In this document: positions 1-9,471 of the stretch, piece after piece | Position numbering within the stretch: the first letter of the stretch is position 1 | Layout: every line of letters begins with the position of its first letter | Origin: Taishania sp965247975 | GTDB taxonomy: Bacteria; Bacteroidota; Bacteroidia; Flavobacteriales_D; Crocinitomicaceae | Reading direction: 5' to 3' | Length of the DNA: 64,000 bases | Assembly: GCA_965247975.1 (NCBI GenBank) | Contig: OZ252050.1 | Span: 4,092,001-4,156,000, forward strand | Notes under the pieces: generated by a model | The model's input: the letters and a program-made list of their open reading frames with translations, nothing else | What the model was told of the DNA's origin: nothing | The model's database searches: none | Translations under genes and position numbers: made by a program

Positions 1-176
1 CCAAAATTATTTTCACAGGTGATGTGCACCAAATTGACACTCCTTACTTGGATGAATATAGTAATGGTTTGGCGTATTTAATTGATCGATTGAAAGGCCA
101 AGATTTGTTTTCACACATCAAATTGGAAAAAGGAGAACGATCGGAGCTTGCAAATTTGGCTAACGAACTACTTTAG
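1..176 (+). CDS. PhoH-family ATPase, C-terminal end (5' truncated by window edge)
   Basis: Only the last 57 codons are in the window; the frame starts at base 3 and stops with TAG at 174-176. The visible peptide has the PhoH signature TGDVHQIDTPYLD followed by SNGL, and near the end a KGERSELANLA motif. This is the usual carboxyl end of the YlaK-type PhoH-like ATPases, which often carry an N-terminal PIN domain that cannot be checked here. The family is a predicted P-loop NTPase linked to RNA metabolism and stress. The gene ends inside the next gene: its stop overlaps the convergent epimerase by 9 bases. The family call is fairly secure and the exact function is not. Confidence 0.8.
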   Translation, partial: KIIFTGDVHQIDTPYLDEYSNGLAYLIDRLKGQDLFSHIKLEKGERSELANLANELL

Positions 177-1049
177 TTCTTTTTTCAGCGCAGATTCCAA
201 CGTTTCGTAATTGAATGCGAACCCGGTTTTAAGCAAATTGGAATTAGATGCTTTTGATCCTTTTAAAAGCATTTCAGCCATTTGACCAAAAACGAGTTTC
301 ATAACAAATTGGGGTACATTTGGAAACCAAAGTCGTTTATTAAATTGTTTGGCAATTGCCTCAACCAACTGTGCATTCGTCGTGTTTGACGCATTTGTGT
401 TGTAACTTCCTTCAAGTTCATTCGAAATTGCATGTTCAAAAATTCGAACCAAATCCTCGATGTGAACCCAAGGCATCTGTTGTTTTCCTGAACCAATCGC
501 TGAACCAATTCCTAACTTGACAGGCTTTGACATTTTGGGCAAGGCACCGCCTTTTCTTGAAATCACGACCGCAATTCTCAGTTTTGCGACTTTCGAGATT
601 GCTTTAAATTGATCTGCTGCTTCTTCCCAACTTTTTACCAATTGACTTAGGAAATCTGTGCCAAAAGAATCTGATTCTAAATGCTCAACTGTGCCGTCGT
701 CAAATCCATATGCTGTAATTCCTGAAGCAGAAATGTATTGTTTCAATTGTGGGAAATGACCCCTTAATTCGAACAAAGCCTTTGTTGTGTCCACACGTGA
801 TTCGATCAATTCCTTTTTACGTTGAGTTGTCCAACGTTTTTCATCAATACCTGTTCCAGACAAGTTAATTAAAATGTCTGTTTCTTTGACTTGGTTTGAA
901 TCTATCTCACGCTTTTCTGGATTCCAAAGCACGTAATTCGCATTTGCCTTTCGGCTCAAAATTTTTACTGAGTAGCCCTTACTTTTTAGAAAGTTAGCCA
1001 ATTCGGTTCCAATCAATCCGGAACCTCCTGCGATGAGTATATTTTTCAT
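168..1049 (-). CDS. TIGR01777-type NAD-dependent epimerase (YfcH/SULA-like)
   Basis: A 293-residue cytosolic protein. It opens with the Rossmann motif GGSGLIGTEL (residues 8-17), which binds NAD(P), and has a conserved WNPEKREID stretch near residue 43. The middle holds an SASGITAYG segment like the Ser/Tyr region of extended short-chain dehydrogenases, and MPWVHIEDLVRIF follows. The C-terminal part with LLKGSKAS and a final leucine/lysine helix fits the DUF1731 tail of this family. Length matches the family norm of about 300. The true substrate is unknown. The ATG is preceded at only a few bases by a perfect TAnnTTTG box, so the message may be leaderless. The 3' end overlaps the phoH-like gene by 9 bases. 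Confidence 0.85.
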   Translation of the reverse strand: MKNILIAGGSGLIGTELANFLKSKGYSVKILSRKANANYVLWNPEKREIDSNQVKETDILINLSGTGIDEKRWTTQRKKELIESRVDTTKALFELRGHFPQLKQYISASGITAYGFDDGTVEHLESDSFGTDFLSQLVKSWEEAADQFKAISKVAKLRIAVVISRKGGALPKMSKPVKLGIGSAIGSGKQQMPWVHIEDLVRIFEHAISNELEGSYNTNASNTTNAQLVEAIAKQFNKRLWFPNVPQFVMKLVFGQMAEMLLKGSKASNSNLLKTGFAFNYETLESALKKELK

Positions 1050-1053
1050 ATCC

Positions 1054-1061
1054 CAAAGCTA
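1054..1061 (-). promoter_or_regulatory. -7 promoter box (TAGCTTTG) for the epimerase gene
   Basis: Read on the minus strand this is TAGCTTTG, a perfect match to the Bacteroidota -7 consensus TAnnTTTG, followed by GGAT and then the ATG at 1049. No clear -33 TTTG is visible. The spacing puts the start of transcription at or next to the A of the ATG. Confidence 0.45.
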
Positions 1062-1089
1062 CGAAAAGCCAGCGGTGAAATTCTTATAA

Positions 1090-1536
1090 TTAACGTTTAA
1101 AAAACAAGCGCCCATTCACCCATTCTGGATCCAAAACGGCGTTATTCTTCTTGTAAAACGCAATTGCTGGAGCATTCCAATCGAGTACTTGCCAATCCAT
1201 TCTACGAACCTTTGATTTTTTTGCCACATCCACCACTTGATCGAATAATTTTTGACCAATTCCGTGTTTACGAAACTCGTGTTGAACATACAAATCTTCG
1301 AGATACAGACATTTCCCTTTCCAGGTAGAATACGAAGTGTAATAAAGTGCGAATGCCACAACTCGATCTTCCATTTCGCAAACAATGGCCTCACAACATT
1401 TATCGTCAAACAAATCAGCCTCTAACTCATCAACGGTGTTTTCCACTTGTTCTGGTGCTCTTTCAAACAACGCCAATTCTTGAATTAATCCAAAAATAGC
1501 ATGTACATCAGATTGGATGGCTTTCCTAATTTCCAT
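1090..1536 (-). CDS. GNAT-family N-acetyltransferase
   Basis: A 148-residue protein with the GNAT fold: beta strand YLEDLYVQHEFR, then the acetyl-CoA pyrophosphate-binding loop RKHGIGQKL (Q/RxxGxG/A form), then an LDWNAPAIAFYKK motif typical of the spermidine/diamine acetyltransferase-like branch. The acceptor substrate cannot be told; a polyamine or thialysine type is one option. Its ATG shares one base with the sprA stop (TAATG), so the two are probably translationally coupled and GNAT is the last gene of the maeB-ruvA-sprA transcript. In many Bacteroidota, as I recall, gcvH occupies this place. The start is fixed by the overlap. Confidence 0.85.
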   Translation of the reverse strand: MEIRKAIQSDVHAIFGLIQELALFERAPEQVENTVDELEADLFDDKCCEAIVCEMEDRVVAFALYYTSYSTWKGKCLYLEDLYVQHEFRKHGIGQKLFDQVVDVAKKSKVRRMDWQVLDWNAPAIAFYKKNNAVLDPEWVNGRLFFKR

Positions 1537-4500
1537 TATTGAACACCCGCAAGGTTGTATCTCAATTTAATACCTGTACTCATATTTCCTGTTGGGAAAG
1601 ATGTTGCGATTTTCGGTGTGTTAATTACCTGATCGTAGTACAATTGAAGCACCAAGAATTTTCCAACGTTGTAATCGAGTGAACCTTTCAAAGACATTAC
1701 TTTTTGACCCGCTGTTGCTTGATCCGTCTCTTCAACAATTTTACGAATAACCGTTAAGTTATCTCTCAAGGTAAAGTCAAATCTGAAATTCATGTCGCTC
1801 GGTTTCAACTTCTTGAATGGTAATTTCACTTTTGAGAATTTATAACCTGTTCCGAAAATATATGAAGTTCCCAAAATTTCTGTTACTTGATTGTTGTTCA
1901 ATGACAAGGTTGTGCTTCGTTCTTTTGTAATCTCAAACTTCGTAATTAATCCTTGTTCTCTAATAATCCAAGTAGCATCGAAACCAATCAATGGATTGAA
2001 TCTCTCCGTCATTGTGAGGTTTTGAATTTGACGACCAGAAATAAAATTGTTGTTTAAATCCAATGTTGAAGGACTTCCATTTCCATCAAAAGTTGCATTC
2101 AAATTCGTTTGCATACCAGCAACACTAACCGTTGAAGTATATCCATGTTTCAACACAAATTGTCTCAAGTATTTTTTCATGAACTCAAACTTCGACAAGC
2201 CATTGTAGTTGATGTTCCAGTTAGGCAATGGCAAGTTTTTGATTGGATTGATGTTCTTTTCATTAATACTTCTGTTCGTGTAAGAAGTCAAGAAAGCACC
2301 AATCACAACTTCTTGCTGCGAACCGCTATAACCATTATAGTAACCTGATCCTAATTGAGATGAATTACTATTAGATGATCCCAACAACTGAGAAACTTGT
2401 TCACGATTACTCAACAGATTTGCAAATGTTTGCGAGCTATAATTCTTACCTAAAGATGCGAACGCAGAACCAATAGAAACATTCGTGTATGTCAATGTTG
2501 AAATTTCAACCTTACTTTGACTCTCAAATTGATTTGTTAAACTATTCCAACGATAAAACTCGCTTGAATTATTCCCAAATGTACGATTCAACGAAAGCTC
2601 TATGGTCAAATCTTTGATTGGTTCTAAACCAGCTCTAATTGTCAAGTTTTTCGTGTGCGTATGCGTGTATTGTTTGTTCAAGTTATCGTTTCGCACTAAC
2701 CAACCATTTTGAGATGCTACGGTAGCTACATCAAATCCTGTTGGACGTCCCCAAATGTCATACGACTGTTGTCCAAACACAAATCCACCCATTGGAGCAT
2801 TGAAGCCTTGATTAAATCCTAAAATACTTGTATTTTGATTGTAACCTGGTAAAAGTGTTCCATCATTGATGGTGTAAGTTCCGCTTACGTTGCGAACACT
2901 CATTAATATGCGAGAAGCAAAACCACCCGCAGGATTTACCTTGTCTTTGTTTCGTTTTTCACGCGCTACTTTTCGTTCCCACTTACGAATCACTCTATCC
3001 CACTTTTTCTTCTCCTTTTCGGTCATATCTTCCACCGGTTTTGGAGGCTCTGGTTTTGGATACTTCGAAGATGTTTCTTTTGGTTCTTCTTTAGCTGCAG
3101 GTTTGTCGTCCTTTCCGCCATCTCCGTTCGATTTCTTTGGGTCGACTGAAGCCGCTTTCGCATTGCCTCGAGCCGATTTTCCATCACTCAATACTTTCTT
3201 GAAGTATGGAACTTTGTTGTACAATGTTAAGAAATTCAACTGCGCTTGCATGTTGATGTTTCGGTTATTTTGAATGGTATTACCAAATTCCTGTTGAGCC
3301 AATGGAGCGCGTTGCCAATTATATGTTCCACCATACTGGAAACTAGCTGTTGTCCAATCCAATGCTGGGATTTTATTCAAAGGAAGCGAATAATTCAATG
3401 AATAATTGTGCGTGTAATCCATTGTTTTCCCAAAAGTTGACATCTGAGATCGGATTGAATCTTTGAATACACGGTAACCTTCTGGATCGCCTTTTCGGTC
3501 CACACGTCCATCTCCTTCTTCAAAAATAGCTCTGTTATTTGCGGTGAATGTTAATTTTAAGTTTTTAGTAATGTCGTAACCCAAATTGTAGGTTCTGTTC
3601 CAACCAAAACGTTTTAAATAAACTGGACGGAATTCATAATCTGGAACAATGTTGTTTTTAACTTGTCGCTCATTATAACTTCGTACCAAATCATTTGTGA
3701 AAGCAAAATTCTTCGGCAAATAATTAATATTAAATTCTCTAACGATTGCCAACCATTTTGATTTCTTTAAAGCCTTCATGTTTTTGAATGGCTCAAATGG
3801 TTTGGATTGGAAAGAATAATTGTAGTTCAAATTTCCTGACCATGTTTTGGTACGATCATAATTAATATTGAAGTCACGATGTAAATCCTGTGAAAAGGCA
3901 TAACTCGCTGACCAGTTGGAAATTCTCCAAAATGCTGGTTTAGCACCTGCTTTCAATTGTTTACGCACGTTGGTGAAATTGTAGGAACGACGTTCCACAA
4001 AATCTTGACCTCTTTTTGACTTCTCTCTGCGTTCACTTCGATCGTAATCAGCCAATTGAACATCTGGATTGTAAGGATCGAATTCTGGGTTTATAACGCC
4101 CATTGAGTAGCCAAAAAAGAATGGCAAGGATAAACCAAAGGATTTTCCGAAGAATTGTCCTAGTTGCACATTGGTATTGAAATCAAAACCAAATTTTTGT
4201 TCTCTTTGTCTTTCTTGCACGCGACTATCAACAGATCCCCAATTGTATCCTGAAAAATTACCCGACGCCGAAGCAGTAAAGAAATCAGCACCTTGAATTT
4301 GCGCTTGAGCAATGGCAGCTGAACCGCCTTCGCTAATGAAATCTGTTAATCGTAACTCATTCACCCAGACGGTAGCACATTTCGCTTGACCATCGTCGTT
4401 TAACCAAGGATCTTGCGCTGTTGCTTTCGGATTTCGGATCCCAATCATAATGGTTTTTAATCCTTGCAAATTCGGACTTCCTTTGACACGAATCATTTTC

Positions 4501-7500
4501 TTCGCATTCTCAGGGTCTGCTTCACTATATTCCACGGTATAAGCAACAGAACTATTGCCAGATTCTATGAGCTTATTTCGTTTCTTTTTAACATCCAATA
4601 ATGCATCAAAATTTATCTCGATGTTATTTGCTTCTGGCCAAATATCTAAATCAATTGTTGAACCTGGTGCAGTTACATTTACTGGAATTTCATATTCATA
4701 GTAATTCTCTACGAAATCAGTTCCTAACCTAACAAAAACTGTTACATCTTCGTTGTTGATCGGAAGTTCATTTGGTTTAGACTCAGCATGCACAAACATT
4801 TTTAATTTTTTGTATGCACGTACATCAAATGCCACATTTTTAGTCGCAGCCCGTGCATCACCATCTTGCAATCCGCAAACTTCTAATGTTAATGATTGCT
4901 CATTCAATTGTCTTTGTACTTGTTGCGACGGGTCAATCTCGCGCTCAATTCCTGGTGGAATTACATAATTTACTGGTGCACGAGAAGAGTTTTCCTCCAC
5001 ATTAACAGCTCCAATTTCAAAGGAAGTCAAATTAGGATCAACAACAACCCCATCACCTGGAGATGTCAAATCTTCTTTGTATTTTCTCCATTCTCCACGA
5101 ACCAATTCCAATTTGGCAAAACGCAAAATTACTTCTTCGTCAAAATCTTTCAGGAACATACGCATGAAACGAATTGAACGAAAATCTGAAATTCCGTTAA
5201 CCCGTGCCATGTATTCCTGAATTGGAATTTTAAATTGATACCAATATTCTGTTTTTGTTCCGTTAGTATACGTTTGACGGTTAGTAATAAAATTTTGACC
5301 AACCACCATATCACTTGGTCGCAAACTCACTTTGTATTGAAAGTAGTTCTCTGTTTCCGATAAATTATTGTCATTGTTAATGTCCTCACGATCTGGCTCT
5401 AAACGAGGTCCAGTAGTGTTGTAACCTGAATTTTGCGCTTGATATTGCTCTGGTGTAGGTGAATTGCCTTCCATTCCATTGTATCGTTTGTAGCATTCCA
5501 ACAATGGAGTTTGAGCCGAATTGTAATCATCGTCAAAATAGTAATTGTAATCATCTGAAGATGGATCGGCTATCATTCTGTTTTTAGCATCTTGAGATAG
5601 TGTTGGATCCGCTTGCACCCAAGCAATATAACTCGCAAAAGCAATTGCTTCATTCGTATTATTATAACCATCCAATCCAACATCTTGATTTGCTCTGGTT
5701 GTTTGATCGTTATCAAATGCATTTACTGTCACTTGTGCATTTGGAATTAATGCCCACGGAGTAGGAGTAACTTCGCCAGGCAATGCTGTTCCTGAAGGTG
5801 GCAATCCATTTTCATAACTTTTGCGAGAATCTGGTAAAATGTCTTCAGAAACATTTCCCAAATTGAAATACAAATCTCCTCCCGACATAAAGCCTGGATT
5901 CGCATTTTCAGCATCTTCATTAAATGGATCAAGTACCCAAAACTGAATGTACTCAATGTTTGCAAGCTCAAAATCGTTTGTAGTTAAAGCACGCATTAAA
6001 CCACCCCAACGATCCTGTGGGTTTGTGAAAAGTCCATCAGCATCAATGTTTGGTGACATGTCGTAATTGTACATTCCACGTTCTTTCGGGTAATATCCCA
6101 ATTCCAATACTTGTAAATTCGGTAAAGAACCATATTGTTGTTGCAAAAGCGGGAAGACATCTTGGAATAGAACCAAACGTGTACGACTGTCCGAGTTTGT
6201 TGCAGGGTCATCAACAATATAGCTAGGTGCATTTTGACCGCCACCATAAAATGCCTGATCAATACGGTACCAATTCATCCGAGCTCGGTTGTAACCTTTT
6301 GCTAATCCAGCGGCTGTTGCTTCTGGAAATAACGCTGGCTGACCTTGTGGAACGGATGCTAAATACCAAGCATTTAAACTTTTTAAATCGATGGTGCTTT
6401 GAGCTCCCTCAAAATCATCAACGTATGAAGTTCCATTTTTATTAATTGCCTTTGGTGAGCCCGGAATCAAATGGGCAAACTCACCCGAAAAAGAAAACAT
6501 CGACTTTTCTTTAGTAGAAATTACAGGAAGAAAGTCAATCATTTTTGTCAAGAAAGGAAATTCAGTTCTATACTGAACATCCAATCCAATAATGTTGTTT
6601 TTGTATGGCTCACTTCCAAAATCCACTTTTGGGGTGGTTGGTCGCTCCATCATCCGCATCCAAGTACCGCCGACATTCAATTTTTCACTAAAACGATAAT
6701 TGAAACGAGATCCGAGCAATGATTTTGATTGGAAGCCAAAGACCGAATTACTTTCTACTGAAACGGTAATGTCTTGATTTGATGCAAGTAAACCTTCGTT
6801 CAAAATGCGCACACGACCAAGATTGTAATCAACCGTATAATCTTGACCCTCAACTAATTTTATTCCCCCTGAAGTCACTGATACTGCTCCTTCTGGAACG
6901 TTAAGTGCGTTTAGTGGAATATCTCCAGACACTGAAGATTTGTATTCTCCACGGAAAAGAAATCTATTTTTTGATGGAATTTGTTGAGCTGCAGTTTTAG
7001 TAGAATCATATAATTCTGTAAACGCAATTCGTTCCACCTCCGTTGGTGGCAATCCAGCTGATGTTAATTTCTCAGCGAGTAATTTACCAAAAGGCTCAAT
7101 GGTCGAAAAATAAACACGTCCATTCTTTGTATTGATGGTACCTCCATTTTCAAACCGGTTTCCAGTTTGCACCAAAGGCACAAAGTCATAAACCCCATCA
7201 GAGAAAGGTTGAGCCACTTGATTGAGTTTGTCCATGTTCAACAATGTGACAATTTGTTGATCCTCCAAGCCATCTTGAGGAAAGAAAGGAACGTACAAAG
7301 AATTTTCAGGATTGTTATATAAAATGTCCATTCGGAATCCAACCTGGTCTACTTGATAAGCTCCCAGCGAATACACGTTTTTCATCATCAAATCCCAAAT
7401 TTTATTTTTCGGACTTGTGATTGTTGGCTTTAATAATTTGACAATTAACCCATCTCTTCCATCAATACCATCTGTGGAAAATTCACCTACTTGATATGTT

Positions 7501-8861
7501 TCACCGCGCACCGTGTACTCGTACGCAACACCTAAAACCTCATCGTTGTTTAAAGGAATATTTAATGAAATATATCCTAATTGCGCATTGTAGCTAAATT
7601 CGGAATCTGCGAGTTTTTTTGCATTTTCGATTTTCTCGTAATCAATTGCTTGCACAAATGGTCCAGGTGCTGTAACTTGATTTGTCAAAACACCAACCGC
7701 ATTGTTAAAGGATCGAATATCTGGTTGAACAGACGCCCAGCTGTACAAACCATTCGCCTCATTGTCCGGTAATTCACCCACATAACTTCCAGGGTTTCCT
7801 TGAACATTTTCAGGTTTCGCCTCACCCAAATCTGAAAAGGCAATAATATTTCTAGTGTTCTCTGTGATACTTGTTCTGTTCGTAAGCCAAACCTCAATTC
7901 TTGTAATGTTCACAGGAGAATTTACTATCGGAAGTGCATTCATCGCACCATCGTATTTTTCACGATGATACATGTTTAAGAAATAGTGTCGATTTGCTTC
8001 GTAATTATCTCCGTTTAACTCAAACTGTTGAACTTGGGAACCACCTTCAAGCTTTATTTCTTTCTTTTGTCCTTTGGATGACGCGGCGATGAAATCAACT
8101 GTCGCTCGACCAAATTTTAATTTTGTACTTGCCCCAAAAAGTGTCTGTGAACCTTGAATGAGTGATGTCGGCAAAGCCATGCTCACATTTCCTAATGCAA
8201 TACTTTGAACAATTTGATCTTCGTCACCGTTGTATTCCAATTTTGTCACATTGTCAAAATCGAATTGCGCTTGTGTATTATAACTTGCTCCTAATTTTAA
8301 TCGTGTTCCAATTTGACCAACTACGTTTAATTGGATGTTCTGTTGAAAATCAAAACGTGTAATTTTACGCTGTTTTACTGGCAATAATGGATTATCATAC
8401 CTCGATGAATTAACACCAAAACTCAATTCTACCGAACCTTGCGGTTTGATCGTAATTTGATCTGAACCAAAGAAACTTTCGAATAATTTACTTTCAATTT
8501 TTATTGGAAATTCGAATGGTTGACTTTCAGCGGTTTGCTGATCTATTCTATCTTTCCAGTTATTTCGAAGTGATTTTTGTCGCTCATATTCAATGTATTC
8601 TTCCAACGTCATCATCGAAGGGTTTCGATAATCGATATTTGTGCCTAATGTTTCACGAAACACATACGTTCCTGTAACTGGATCATAAACAATTGTTTGC
8701 TGAACAGAAGTTGGGTCGCCCAAATCAAAACTCTGCGGTTGAACACCCGTCGGATCAAACGTTGGATTGATCGGATAAATCAAAGTATCCGGTTGAGAAG
8801 ATCCAAAAAAAGCAATGCACAAAAATAAAACCGTATGAATGACATTCGATTTTGTTTTCAT
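1536..8861 (-). CDS. sprA: SprA, T9SS outer-membrane translocon / gliding motility protein
   Basis: A giant protein of 2441 residues, close to the usual 2300-2500 for SprA. In characterised Flavobacterium, SprA is the 36-strand outer-membrane barrel through which T9SS substrates leave. I use the ATG at 8861 because it begins a signal peptide (MKTKSNVIHTVLFLCIAFFG, then SSQ); the longer frame would need a GTG 10 codons upstream. Long runs of alternating aromatic beta strands, repeated VEGQDYTVDYNLGRV-type modules and NFTNVRKQLKAGAK-like barrel strands fit the family. A Lys/Pro/Glu-rich, probably disordered insertion lies at about 2930-3190, roughly residues 1890-1975. The gene sits 31 bases after ruvA and overlaps GNAT by one base. 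The order maeB-ruvA-sprA is recurrent in Bacteroidota as I recall it. No frameshift is seen. Confidence 0.95.
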   Translation of the reverse strand: MKTKSNVIHTVLFLCIAFFGSSQPDTLIYPINPTFDPTGVQPQSFDLGDPTSVQQTIVYDPVTGTYVFRETLGTNIDYRNPSMMTLEEYIEYERQKSLRNNWKDRIDQQTAESQPFEFPIKIESKLFESFFGSDQITIKPQGSVELSFGVNSSRYDNPLLPVKQRKITRFDFQQNIQLNVVGQIGTRLKLGASYNTQAQFDFDNVTKLEYNGDEDQIVQSIALGNVSMALPTSLIQGSQTLFGASTKLKFGRATVDFIAASSKGQKKEIKLEGGSQVQQFELNGDNYEANRHYFLNMYHREKYDGAMNALPIVNSPVNITRIEVWLTNRTSITENTRNIIAFSDLGEAKPENVQGNPGSYVGELPDNEANGLYSWASVQPDIRSFNNAVGVLTNQVTAPGPFVQAIDYEKIENAKKLADSEFSYNAQLGYISLNIPLNNDEVLGVAYEYTVRGETYQVGEFSTDGIDGRDGLIVKLLKPTITSPKNKIWDLMMKNVYSLGAYQVDQVGFRMDILYNNPENSLYVPFFPQDGLEDQQIVTLLNMDKLNQVAQPFSDGVYDFVPLVQTGNRFENGGTINTKNGRVYFSTIEPFGKLLAEKLTSAGLPPTEVERIAFTELYDSTKTAAQQIPSKNRFLFRGEYKSSVSGDIPLNALNVPEGAVSVTSGGIKLVEGQDYTVDYNLGRVRILNEGLLASNQDITVSVESNSVFGFQSKSLLGSRFNYRFSEKLNVGGTWMRMMERPTTPKVDFGSEPYKNNIIGLDVQYRTEFPFLTKMIDFLPVISTKEKSMFSFSGEFAHLIPGSPKAINKNGTSYVDDFEGAQSTIDLKSLNAWYLASVPQGQPALFPEATAAGLAKGYNRARMNWYRIDQAFYGGGQNAPSYIVDDPATNSDSRTRLVLFQDVFPLLQQQYGSLPNLQVLELGYYPKERGMYNYDMSPNIDADGLFTNPQDRWGGLMRALTTNDFELANIEYIQFWVLDPFNEDAENANPGFMSGGDLYFNLGNVSEDILPDSRKSYENGLPPSGTALPGEVTPTPWALIPNAQVTVNAFDNDQTTRANQDVGLDGYNNTNEAIAFASYIAWVQADPTLSQDAKNRMIADPSSDDYNYYFDDDYNSAQTPLLECYKRYNGMEGNSPTPEQYQAQNSGYNTTGPRLEPDREDINNDNNLSETENYFQYKVSLRPSDMVVGQNFITNRQTYTNGTKTEYWYQFKIPIQEYMARVNGISDFRSIRFMRMFLKDFDEEVILRFAKLELVRGEWRKYKEDLTSPGDGVVVDPNLTSFEIGAVNVEENSSRAPVNYVIPPGIEREIDPSQQVQRQLNEQSLTLEVCGLQDGDARAATKNVAFDVRAYKKLKMFVHAESKPNELPINNEDVTVFVRLGTDFVENYYEYEIPVNVTAPGSTIDLDIWPEANNIEINFDALLDVKKKRNKLIESGNSSVAYTVEYSEADPENAKKMIRVKGSPNLQGLKTIMIGIRNPKATAQDPWLNDDGQAKCATVWVNELRLTDFISEGGSAAIAQAQIQGADFFTASASGNFSGYNWGSVDSRVQERQREQKFGFDFNTNVQLGQFFGKSFGLSLPFFFGYSMGVINPEFDPYNPDVQLADYDRSERREKSKRGQDFVERRSYNFTNVRKQLKAGAKPAFWRISNWSASYAFSQDLHRDFNINYDRTKTWSGNLNYNYSFQSKPFEPFKNMKALKKSKWLAIVREFNINYLPKNFAFTNDLVRSYNERQVKNNIVPDYEFRPVYLKRFGWNRTYNLGYDITKNLKLTFTANNRAIFEEGDGRVDRKGDPEGYRVFKDSIRSQMSTFGKTMDYTHNYSLNYSLPLNKIPALDWTTASFQYGGTYNWQRAPLAQQEFGNTIQNNRNINMQAQLNFLTLYNKVPYFKKVLSDGKSARGNAKAASVDPKKSNGDGGKDDKPAAKEEPKETSSKYPKPEPPKPVEDMTEKEKKKWDRVIRKWERKVAREKRNKDKVNPAGGFASRILMSVRNVSGTYTINDGTLLPGYNQNTSILGFNQGFNAPMGGFVFGQQSYDIWGRPTGFDVATVASQNGWLVRNDNLNKQYTHTHTKNLTIRAGLEPIKDLTIELSLNRTFGNNSSEFYRWNSLTNQFESQSKVEISTLTYTNVSIGSAFASLGKNYSSQTFANLLSNREQVSQLLGSSNSNSSQLGSGYYNGYSGSQQEVVIGAFLTSYTNRSINEKNINPIKNLPLPNWNINYNGLSKFEFMKKYLRQFVLKHGYTSTVSVAGMQTNLNATFDGNGSPSTLDLNNNFISGRQIQNLTMTERFNPLIGFDATWIIREQGLITKFEITKERSTTLSLNNNQVTEILGTSYIFGTGYKFSKVKLPFKKLKPSDMNFRFDFTLRDNLTVIRKIVEETDQATAGQKVMSLKGSLDYNVGKFLVLQLYYDQVINTPKIATSFPTGNMSTGIKLRYNLAGVQ

Positions 8862-8892
8862 TTGTAGTACGTTATTTATTTGTTTTAGCACG

Positions 8893-9468
8893 TTATAATA
8901 TCTTCAATGACTCTTTAATCAATTTTTCTACTGTCTCATCACCCGTTGAGACTTTTTCAATAGCTTTTTCAGCGGATTTTTTATCAAATCCGAGAGAAAC
9001 CAATGCAGTTAACGCATCAAATCGATTTGTATTGTTTTGTGTGAACATATTTTCACTCGAAAACGACAATTTTAACATTTTGTCCTTCAAATCGATAATA
9101 ACTCGTTGTGCTGTTTTTGCTCCAATTCCTTTAATACTTTGAATGGTGCGCACATCTTCGCTTTGAATTGCATGTGCAATTTCTTCTGGTACTAACGAAG
9201 AAAGCATAATCATAGCGGTATTTGGACCAATTCCCGAAACTGAAATTAATTGCTCAAACATGGTTCTTTCTTCGGTTGAAGCAAATCCATAAAGGATTTG
9301 AGCATCTTCGCGTACAATTAATTTTGTGAAAATTTTAATTGACTCGTCGCTCCCAATGGCCGAGAACGTATTTAAAGAAATTAAGACAAAGTAGCCAACA
9401 CCATTGCATTCAACAACAATATTTGTTGGATTTTTCTCAATTAATTTTCCGTTTAAATGTGCTATCAT
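8893..9468 (-). CDS. ruvA: Holliday junction branch migration protein RuvA
   Basis: A 191-residue protein. It has the N-terminal OB-fold opening MIAHLNGKLIEK, followed by VVECNGVGYFV. Two helix-hairpin-helix elements come next: ISVSGIGPNTAMIMLS (about residues 76-91) and IQSIKGIGAKTAQRVI (about 108-123). The C-terminal domain III, about residues 145-191 with LVSLGFDKKSAEKAI, is the RuvB-contacting module. RuvA binds four-way junctions and drives branch migration with RuvB in recombination repair. It starts 3 bases after the maeB stop and ends 31 bases before sprA, so it is a middle gene of a DNA repair/metabolism/secretion operon with no obvious shared theme. Confidence 0.96.
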   Translation of the reverse strand: MIAHLNGKLIEKNPTNIVVECNGVGYFVLISLNTFSAIGSDESIKIFTKLIVREDAQILYGFASTEERTMFEQLISVSGIGPNTAMIMLSSLVPEEIAHAIQSEDVRTIQSIKGIGAKTAQRVIIDLKDKMLKLSFSSENMFTQNNTNRFDALTALVSLGFDKKSAEKAIEKVSTGDETVEKLIKESLKIL

Positions 9469-9471
9469 CTC

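Noticed and set aside
2890..3273. Open frame of 127 codons on the plus strand inside sprA
   Set aside because: It is antisense to the Lys/Pro-rich segment of sprA, whose codon bias opens the opposite frame. The peptide (Ser/Phe-rich) has no features of its own and no start signal.
8862..8891. GTG start giving ten more residues on SprA
   Set aside because: The ATG at 8861 is followed directly by a normal signal peptide. The extra residues would bury it behind a polar extension.
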